DNA of 9,992 nt from Candidatus Wildermuthbacteria bacterium RIFCSPHIGHO2_12_FULL_40_12 (GTDB taxonomy: Bacteria; Patescibacteriota; Minisyncoccia; Minisyncoccales; 2-12-FULL-40-12). Both the position numbers and the translations under genes were made by a program. This document shows, in pieces, positions 5,970 through 9,992 of this stretch; position 1 is the stretch's first letter; every line of letters begins with the position of its first letter. The notes beneath the pieces were generated by a model, which searched no databases, had not been told where the DNA came from, and was given only the letters and a program-made list of their open reading frames with translations. Location of the stretch: the NCBI GenBank assembly GCA_001823315.1, contig MHUC01000002.1, positions 1 through 9,992 on the forward strand. The letters run 5' to 3'.

Positions 5970-6776
5970 ATGCAAATAATAGATAGAGTAATTAGATTGA
6001 AAGCTTTTGATTGTCTTCGGGAGGAATTTCAGAAAAACAATCTTTCTAGAAAAGAAATAATAAATAGAATTCATAACGAGTTCGATATTCCTGTTGGAAC
6101 CATATATGGTTGGTACAACAATACGTTTTTGCCATATGGACGGAAGGGAAGGGTATTGTACGGCCCAGAATTATTATATGTTTTGGGTGCGTTATTAGGA
6201 GACGGATGTATTTATAATTGGAAAATTACAAATAATTACGCAATACTTGTAGGGGATTATAATTTTGCAACTAAATACGCAAAAATGTTAGCTGTATGCA
6301 CTACAACTAAGACAAAGCCCTACATTGATCGTAGTAAAAATATCTGGTTTGTTAGGTCTAATAATTTTGAACTGTACTCCCTTTTTAAAAAATTACGAGA
6401 AGATTTAAAATCATTGATGCAGTTAATCGACATAAACAATGGAAAATATCCACTTTCGTTTATAGAAGGATTTTTCGATGCTGAAGGTTGTGTAAAAGTT
6501 ATAAAAGAAAAAACAAGAAGAACTCCCAAGATCTGTTTAGATATAACTAATACCAATCTAGGGATTTTAGAGCTGATTAGAGAGTTGTTACAAGAAAAGC
6601 TAGGTATAGTTGCAAGATATTCTCTTCAAAAATCAGATCCTACTAAAAACAAAAAACTGGTCTATCACCTTAGGATTTACAAAAAGGATTATGTAAAAAT
6701 CTTTTTTGAGAACCTTGATACTATAAAATTAAGTAAAGAGAAAGATTATTATTTAAAAGTTTGGCTTAAGAAATAA
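5970..6776 (+). CDS. Stand-alone LAGLIDADG homing endonuclease with N-terminal helix-turn-helix
   Basis: 268-residue DNA endonuclease of the two-motif (monomeric) LAGLIDADG type. The two dodecapeptide motifs are LYVLGALLGDGCIY (67-80) and PLSFIEGFFDAEGCVKV (about 160-176). Each keeps the acidic catalytic position, D in LGDGC and D/E in FDAEG. Before them, about residues 24-60 look like a helix-turn-helix (SRKEIINRIHNEFDIPVGTI then YGWYNN) that could add DNA contacts. No intein splice residues (N-terminal Cys/Ser, C-terminal HN) are present, and no group I intron core is recognised around it, so it appears free-standing. It is visibly AT-richer than its neighbours, uses AT-rich codons and sits alone on the plus strand between minus-strand genes, converging on sodA with a 5-nt gap. 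These are signs of transfer. The target site is unknown. Confidence 0.85.
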   Translation: MQIIDRVIRLKAFDCLREEFQKNNLSRKEIINRIHNEFDIPVGTIYGWYNNTFLPYGRKGRVLYGPELLYVLGALLGDGCIYNWKITNNYAILVGDYNFATKYAKMLAVCTTTKTKPYIDRSKNIWFVRSNNFELYSLFKKLREDLKSLMQLIDINNGKYPLSFIEGFFDAEGCVKVIKEKTRRTPKICLDITNTNLGILELIRELLQEKLGIVARYSLQKSDPTKNKKLVYHLRIYKKDYVKIFFENLDTIKLSKEKDYYLKVWLKK

Positions 6777-6781
6777 AATTT

Positions 6782-7399
6782 TTAACCAAGTACGCTATCG
6801 TAATTTTTCTCTACTTGTTGCCAGTTGACTACATTCCACCAATTTTCTAAATATTCATTTCTACGCCAGGCATATAGTATATAATAGCTGTGTTCCCATA
6901 CGTCAACGCCAAGGAGCGGAATTTTCCCTTCCATTAGAGGTGAATCCTGGTTTGGAGTGCTGTAGATTTCTAATTTTTTGTTATTGGCTATCAACCATGC
7001 CCAGCCAGAACCAAACCTTGTGAGGCCAGAATTTATGAATTCTCCTTTAAACTTTTGAAAATCACCAAAAGTATTTTTTAATGCGTCGGCAAGTTTGCCT
7101 ATTGGCTCTCCGCTAGATCCTGGCCCCATGATGTTCCAAAAGAGAGAATGATTTAGATGTCCGCCGCCATGATTCTTAATCGCTGCCTTGTCTTTTTCAT
7201 CAATCGTTAAATTATTTAATTCCTTCATTAAATCTTCTAAGTTTTTTTCTTGCAGTTCTGGATATTTCTCCAAAACAGCATTCAATTTATCAATATACGC
7301 TTGATGGTGTTTAGTGTGGTGGATTTCCATTGTTTGTTTATCAATGTACGGCTCCAAAGCATCGTATGAGTAATCTAATGACGGTAATTGGTATTTCAT
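6782..7399 (-). CDS. sodA: Superoxide dismutase, Mn-type by sequence
   Basis: Fe/Mn-family superoxide dismutase, 205 residues, the usual length, converting superoxide to peroxide and oxygen. There is no signal peptide, so it should be cytosolic. The four metal ligands are H27 (MEIHHTKHH), H84 (GHLNHSLFW), D166 and H170 (VDVWEHSYY). Gly residues before the second ligand (NHGGGHLNH) and Q151 in TPNQDSPLM are the Mn-type signature; Fe enzymes place the active-site Gln at the earlier position and have Ala near 151. Cambialistic use of iron cannot be excluded. It follows pyrD by 70 nt of A/T-rich spacer. A minus-strand TATAAA (7443-7448) with a poor -35 may be its own promoter; otherwise it is read through from pyrD. 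No Shine-Dalgarno is visible. The stop lies 5 nt from the convergent endonuclease stop, so no separate terminator fits between them. Confidence 0.96.
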   Translation of the reverse strand: MKYQLPSLDYSYDALEPYIDKQTMEIHHTKHHQAYIDKLNAVLEKYPELQEKNLEDLMKELNNLTIDEKDKAAIKNHGGGHLNHSLFWNIMGPGSSGEPIGKLADALKNTFGDFQKFKGEFINSGLTRFGSGWAWLIANNKKLEIYSTPNQDSPLMEGKIPLLGVDVWEHSYYILYAWRRNEYLENWWNVVNWQQVEKNYDSVLG

Positions 7400-7469
7400 A
7401 TTTTTTATGTTTTTACTTTTTATATTTTTATTTTCCTGATGTTTTATATTTTTTCCGATTTTGCGTTAA
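7400..7469 (-). promoter_or_regulatory. A/T-rich pyrD-sodA spacer with possible sodA promoter
   Basis: 70 nt, nearly all A and T on the sodA sense strand. A TATAAA box (7443-7448) has TTAACG 15 bp upstream, which is a weak and too close -35. The run of A just before the sodA ATG offers no Shine-Dalgarno but would leave the start unstructured. Confidence 0.25.
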
Positions 7470-8591
7470 CTATATTGTTCCAACCGCTTCTTTGATGGAA
7501 GCGTATCCGTCTTGTTTCAGCAATTTTACCAATTTTTGATTGATTTGGGAAACGAGTTGCGGACCCTCAAAGACGAGTCCTGTGATAAGCTGCACCAGGG
7601 AAGCCCCTAATTTTATTTTACGATAGGCGTCCTGCGCCGAGAATATCCCACCGCAGCCAATTATTTTTATTTTTTGGCCGTACTCTTTATAAACCAGAGA
7701 GATGAGTCGATCTGATTGATTCTGACAGGGCAACCCGCTGAAATTGCCTTGCGGGAATTTTTTCACTTCTTTTTGCATTAAAGATGGATGATTGCGATCG
7801 CGCTGCAAGTTTCCCAAAATGACGGCTTTAATCCAGCGGTATTGCGTTATTAAATCCATCATTTCTTTTATTTCATTATCGCTTTTAGAGATTGGCATTT
7901 TGACAAAAACCGGTTTTGAAAAATACAATAAAGAAAGCGCGTCAAGCAGGGTTTTTAGATTTGAAGTGCTATAAAAATCAATCGGCGATATCAAGTTAGG
8001 ACAGCTGATATTTAATTCGTAATAAGACAACGGGACGCCAGATATTTCAGCTATTTCGAAAGCCCTTACGACATCATTCACCGCTTCTTCTGTTGTTTTG
8101 TGCCGGGCAGTATTGGTTTTGCCGATGCTTATTCCAACCGGATATTCAAAGGTCTTATTCTTTAAAGATTCTAACGTTTTAGCGATGCCAAGATTCTTAA
8201 GTCCTTTGTTAACCATCAAAGAACGAGAGCGGGGCAATCGTCCCAGCATTGGCCGCGGGTTGCCATCATATGGCAGATAGGTGATTGTTCCGGCGGTGCC
8301 GAAGCCAAATCCTAACGACGGCAAAATTTGCGTCAGGCGAGCTTCGTAGTCAAATCCGGCGGCTAATCCAACTGGGTTATTAAACGCGCAGCCAAAGAGA
8401 GATTGTTGCAAAGACGCATCTTTGGACCGAAAGATTGGAGAGATAATTTTTTTTGTTAGCTTTGATTCGCCTAAAAATTGTCCGGCGGCAACCGCTTGAC
8501 GATGAATGATTTCTGGGTTTATCAGAAAAAGAATTTTTCTAACGAAATATTTATACAAAAAACCAATTAAACTAAGAATGGATTTTTGCAT
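7470..8591 (-). CDS. pyrD: Dihydroorotate dehydrogenase, class 2 architecture with a catalytic-position cysteine
   Basis: Oxidises dihydroorotate to orotate in de novo pyrimidine synthesis. It has 373 residues. The N-terminal helical segment (about 8-40, FLYKYFVRKILFLINPEIIH) matches the membrane/quinone-binding extension of class 2 enzymes. FMN-barrel motifs follow: NPVGLAAGF (72-80), GTITYLPYDGNPRPML (101-116), NKGLKNLG (128-135), FVKMPIS with K231, FSGLP (284-288), IGCGGI (311-316) and GASLVQLITGLVFEGP (329-344). Oddities: the catalytic base position reads NISCPN, with C197 where class 2 enzymes have Ser; the lysine normal in GLDKD is replaced (GFDYE); and NTT is replaced by GNL. I chose the ATG at 8591 because a longer frame to 8678 translates the tRNA-Gly gene. 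The ATG lies 27 nt after that tRNA, so co-transcription is likely. Confidence 0.92.
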   Translation of the reverse strand: MQKSILSLIGFLYKYFVRKILFLINPEIIHRQAVAAGQFLGESKLTKKIISPIFRSKDASLQQSLFGCAFNNPVGLAAGFDYEARLTQILPSLGFGFGTAGTITYLPYDGNPRPMLGRLPRSRSLMVNKGLKNLGIAKTLESLKNKTFEYPVGISIGKTNTARHKTTEEAVNDVVRAFEIAEISGVPLSYYELNISCPNLISPIDFYSTSNLKTLLDALSLLYFSKPVFVKMPISKSDNEIKEMMDLITQYRWIKAVILGNLQRDRNHPSLMQKEVKKFPQGNFSGLPCQNQSDRLISLVYKEYGQKIKIIGCGGIFSAQDAYRKIKLGASLVQLITGLVFEGPQLVSQINQKLVKLLKQDGYASIKEAVGTI

Positions 8592-8618
8592 GCTGTTTTT
8601 TATATGACGGTTTAATCT

Positions 8619-8692
8619 TGGAGCGGGTGAAGGGAATCGAACCCTCGTACTCTGATTGGCAACCAGATGCACTACCATTGTGCTACACCCGC
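8619..8692 (-). tRNA. tRNA-Gly(GCC)
   Basis: A full cloverleaf can be drawn. Acceptor GCGGGTG pairs with CACCCGC; the D arm is GCAC/GTGC with GG in the loop; the anticodon stem is TCTGG/TCAGA around loop TTGCCAA (anticodon GCC); the T arm is GAGGG/CCCTT around TTCGATT. Discriminator U73 is normal for bacterial tRNA-Gly. The 3' CCA is encoded (8619-8621). The body is 71 nt plus CCA. It lies just upstream of pyrD on the same strand. Confidence 0.96.
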
Positions 8693-8697
8693 ACTTC

Positions 8698-8716
8698 GTC
8701 CCACCGTTGGCGGGAC
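8698..8716 (-). other. Strong hairpin just upstream of tRNA-Gly
   Basis: In minus-strand RNA, GUCCCGCC pairs with GGUGGGAC around loop AAC: eight pairs with one G-U. It sits 5 nt before the mature tRNA-Gly 5' end, and no U tract follows, so it is not an ordinary terminator. On the plus strand the wobble would be an A-C mismatch, which points to minus-strand transcription. It may be a processing or spacer element of the tRNA transcript. Confidence 0.5.
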
Positions 8717-8880
8717 TCAGTGTAAACCGAATTCATTTTTAGTGCAAACTAATTCTTTACTTCGTTCCTCAATATAGGACTTAATCAATTCTTCTTTTTT
8801 CTTTCTACTCCATCCTTTAATTTCTTTCTTTTTGCCGCTTTTTGTCTGGTTAGGATAGATCTACCCTGAACGAATGTGAA
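8717..8880 (-). pseudogene. Frameshifted remnant of a GIY-YIG-like endonuclease C-terminus
   Basis: Between the two tRNAs the minus strand encodes, in one frame (8717-8860), KKEIKGWSRKKKEELIKSYI and on to a TGA at 8717-8719. The KEIKGWSRKKKEELI pattern resembles the C-terminal end of short GIY-YIG (URI/COG2827-like) nucleases. Directly before it, another frame gives LTRQKAAKRKK, which fits the usual preceding helix, so joining the two needs one frameshift in the A-rich run near 8825-8835. No GIY or YIG catalytic motif is present and tRNA-Phe abuts the upstream end. I read it as a decayed fragment. The family assignment is from memory of the motif. Confidence 0.45.
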
Positions 8881-8883
8881 GGG

Positions 8884-8955
8884 TGCCGCGGGTCAGAATC
8901 GGACTGACGACTCTTGGTTCTTCAGACCAAAGCTCTACCACTGAGCTACCGCGGC
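8884..8955 (-). tRNA. tRNA-Phe(GAA) with an unusual T-loop
   Basis: Acceptor GCCGCGG/CCGCGGC; D arm GCTC/GAGC with AGTGGTA loop; anticodon stem TTGGT/ACCAA around CTGAAGA (anticodon GAA); variable loop GAGTC; T stem GTCAG/CTGAC. The body is 72 nt with discriminator A. The T-loop is TCCGATT, so position 55 is C rather than the near-universal T. CCA is not encoded: the next bases are CCC, unlike the neighbouring tRNA-Gly, so it would need a CCA-adding enzyme. Confidence 0.92.
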
Positions 8956-8965
8956 AGTATTTGCT

Positions 8966-8996
8966 ATAATACATGCACGCAAGACCACTTTATCAA
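8966..8996 (-). promoter_or_regulatory. Candidate promoter of the tRNA-Phe to pyrD transcript
   Basis: Minus-strand -10 TATTAT (8966-8971, 5 of 6) ends 10 nt before the tRNA-Phe 5' end. A -35 candidate TTGATA (8991-8996, 5 of 6) is 19 bp upstream, slightly long. It would drive tRNA-Phe, tRNA-Gly, pyrD and perhaps sodA. Confidence 0.45.
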
Positions 8997-9065
8997 AACT
9001 TTTATCTTTTGAAAAGTAGTTCGCAAAAACGTCGAAAAGTCGTAAATTGTATTTTTATTTAGCTA

Positions 9066-9095
9066 TTGACAGTAATACGGCTGACAATTTAGAAT
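9066..9095 (+). promoter_or_regulatory. Sigma70-type promoter for the unknown gene pair at the right end
   Basis: -35 TTGACA (9066-9071, perfect) and -10 TAGAAT (9090-9095, 5 of 6), spacer 18 bp. The expected start near 9102 gives a leader of about 110 nt before the ATG at 9214. That leader contains the hairpin at 9126-9151 and the tandem repeat at 9182-9201. Confidence 0.6.
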
Positions 9096-9125
9096 TAATC
9101 AAGCGATTAGAAAACAAGCCGATTG

Positions 9126-9151
9126 TTTAAGGGATAAGTTTTGTCCTTAAA
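9126..9151 (+). other. Hairpin in the 5' leader of the unknown gene pair
   Basis: TTTAAGG (9126-9132) pairs perfectly with CCTTAAA (9145-9151), a 7-bp stem around a 12-nt loop. The stem is AU-rich and no U tract follows. It lies about 25-50 nt after the predicted transcription start. Confidence 0.3.
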
Positions 9152-9181
9152 GATGAATATTAAAGGTCGACTATTGAGGGT

Positions 9182-9201
9182 ATTATTCAAAATTATTCAA
9201 A
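9182..9201. repeat. Tandem 10-bp direct repeat
   Basis: Two perfect adjacent copies of ATTATTCAAA (9182-9191 and 9192-9201), one helical turn apart, 12 nt before the ATG at 9214. It could be a protein- or RNA-level control site, or chance in AT-rich DNA. No Shine-Dalgarno lies between the repeat and the start codon. Confidence 0.5.
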
Positions 9202-9213
9202 GTCGCGGTTTTC

Positions 9214-9525
9214 ATGAATAAAAAAATCTCAACACCATTAGGAATTTTAATCTTAGCATTGGTGTTTTTACTGGCGTCTTACATAATTTTTTATATGAAG
9301 GCGTCTTACCTTGGCGATGGCGGCGCAGATATGTCTTTCCAAAAGCAAAGCGTAACGCCCCCAGCGGCAACGGGGGATATTGACGGCGCCGTTGACGCCA
9401 TATTGCAGGAATCTTTAGTAGACGAAGAAGCGTTTGATATGGAAGTATTAGACGCTGGCCTTATTGGTCTTGACAGTCAGGAAATTAGCGATTTTGATCA
9501 ATCTTTCAATGAAACAACATTCTAA
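9214..9525 (+). CDS. Unknown small membrane-anchored acidic protein
   Basis: 103 residues, no family recognised. The N-terminus MNKKIS is followed by one hydrophobic segment (about 9-28, LGILILALVFLLASYIIFYM), so the protein is probably anchored by a single helix with its C-terminus outside (positive-inside rule). After a short linker with proline (VTPPAATGDI, 47-56) the rest is strongly acidic (many D and E at 55-100, e.g. VDEEAFDMEVLD) and has almost no basic residues. It has no lipobox or cysteine. A well-formed promoter lies upstream. Its last 17 nt overlap the next gene, whose product is also exported but rich in both Lys/Arg and Glu/Asp, so the two may be translated together and interact electrostatically. 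That last point is inference only. Confidence 0.65.
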   Translation: MNKKISTPLGILILALVFLLASYIIFYMKASYLGDGGADMSFQKQSVTPPAATGDIDGAVDAILQESLVDEEAFDMEVLDAGLIGLDSQEISDFDQSFNETTF

Positions 9526-9992
9526 ATACGTTGCAACATTAATCGCTCTTATTTTGGCGGTGAATCTCTTTATGCCTGTTTCTTCGCTGGCTCAAGGGGC
9601 CTCTAACGACACACAAAGGAATTTTTGCAACAGGTTTTCGGAATGGAACACAAAGATTGATCGTCCAATCGCAGACAGAGAGGCCAAATTAGAAGCAAGA
9701 AGAGCTGATCGCTTAGAAAAATTAACAGAAAAGAGAAAAGATAGAGATGAAAAAATCGCCGAAAACAGAGAAAGATGGAGCGAGAATCGGGATGAACACT
9801 TTGCTAAACTAAATGAGCGCGCTCAAAATGACGAACAGAGGCAAGCCGTGGCAGATTTTGTCGCCGCGGTAAAGGTGGCAATTGCGACAAGAAAAGCGGC
9901 TATTAACGCGGCGATTCAAGCGTTTCGGCAGGGAATTGATAAAGCGATCGCTGATCGTAAAACGGCCGTAGACGACGCGGTGCAATCATTTA
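9509..9992 (+). CDS. Unknown exported, charged helical (coiled-coil-like) protein, 3' end outside window
   Basis: 161 residues are visible from the ATG at 9509; the frame is open to the window end. The N-terminus is a signal peptide: MKQHSK, a hydrophobic core (about 8-22, VATLIALILAVNLFM) and a likely signal peptidase I site after VSSLA (A28). The mature part starts with a lone cysteine (C40 in RNFCNRFSEW). It continues as a long charged helix with alternating Arg/Lys and Glu/Asp (about 48-112, e.g. EARRADRLEKLTEKRKDRD), then an alanine-rich helix (115-160). This looks like a periplasmic or cell-surface coiled coil. Similar hypothetical proteins may be common in Patescibacteria; that is recollection. 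It overlaps the preceding gene by 17 nt, with no Shine-Dalgarno, which suggests coupled translation. Confidence 0.75.
   Translation, partial: MKQHSKYVATLIALILAVNLFMPVSSLAQGASNDTQRNFCNRFSEWNTKIDRPIADREAKLEARRADRLEKLTEKRKDRDEKIAENRERWSENRDEHFAKLNERAQNDEQRQAVADFVAAVKVAIATRKAAINAAIQAFRQGIDKAIADRKTAVDDAVQSF

Noticed and set aside
5970..6776. Intein or group I intron containing the LAGLIDADG domain
   Set aside because: The endonuclease has its own ATG and stop, no splice-junction residues and no host protein on either side. nrdJ itself is uninterrupted.
8592..8678. N-terminal extension of the pyrD frame to an ATG at 8678
   Set aside because: The extra 29 residues (VVHLVANQSTRVRFPSPAP) are the translation of the tRNA-Gly gene. 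The ATG at 8591 starts the class 2 N-terminal helix.
8998..9017. Small hairpin ACTTTT/AAAAGT
   Set aside because: Six A/T-rich pairs in AT-rich spacer are expected by chance, and no U tract or gene end is nearby.
1..9992. Alternative genetic code (TGA as Gly, as in Gracilibacteria/Absconditabacteria)
   Set aside because: No conserved gene has an in-frame TGA, and sufC ends at TGA at the expected family length.
1..9992. CRISPR array, toxin-antitoxin pair, insertion sequence or prophage genes
   Set aside because: No regularly spaced repeats, transposase, terminal inverted repeats or phage proteins are visible.

Overview
The window looks like chromosomal DNA of a small-genome, probably anaerobic or microaerophilic bacterium, most likely of the Candidate Phyla Radiation (Patescibacteria/Parcubacteria). 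This placement is inference. It rests on a compact ArsR-SufC-SufB-SufS cluster with no SufD between B and S, a monomeric B12-dependent ribonucleotide reductase (RNR), a divergent class 2 dihydroorotate dehydrogenase, short hypothetical envelope proteins, free-standing homing-endonuclease DNA, and start codons without visible Shine-Dalgarno sites. No gene here fixes the taxon. Base composition is moderately AT-rich by eye, and the LAGLIDADG gene and the spacers are clearly richer in AT. The standard genetic code fits: TGA, TAA and TAG all end genes.

Layout. 1-3273, minus strand: an iron-sulfur assembly operon transcribed arsR, sufC, sufB, sufS, with sufS cut by the window edge. It has a promoter and an inverted-repeat operator in front of arsR. 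3275-5628, minus: an intrinsic terminator and the nrdJ class II RNR. 5629-5969: a structured spacer that holds two candidate nrdJ promoters, two hairpins in the nrdJ sense, a chain of micro-ORFs joined by ATGA overlaps, and a possible gene remnant. 5970-6776, plus: a stand-alone LAGLIDADG endonuclease with an apparently leaderless start. 6782-8955, minus: sodA (Mn-type superoxide dismutase), pyrD, tRNA-Gly(GCC), a strong hairpin, a frameshifted GIY-YIG-like remnant and tRNA-Phe(GAA), with a candidate promoter in front of tRNA-Phe. 9066-9992, plus: a promoter, a leader, and two overlapping unknown genes, one a membrane-anchored acidic protein and one a secreted or anchored charged helical protein (truncated).

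How the genes fit together. SufS supplies sulfur and SufBC is the scaffold/ATPase for Fe-S clusters. The ArsR-type protein has two CxxC pairs and a palindrome at its own promoter, so it is a plausible Fe-S, metal or redox sensor for the operon. SodA fits the same oxidative-stress theme. NrdJ makes deoxynucleotides with or without oxygen but needs adenosylcobalamin, and PyrD feeds pyrimidine synthesis. No complete novel system (CRISPR, toxin-antitoxin, defence island) is visible. The parts most worth a second look are the nrdJ leader, the cysteine-bearing Suf regulator with its operator, and the PyrD with a class 1-type catalytic cysteine.
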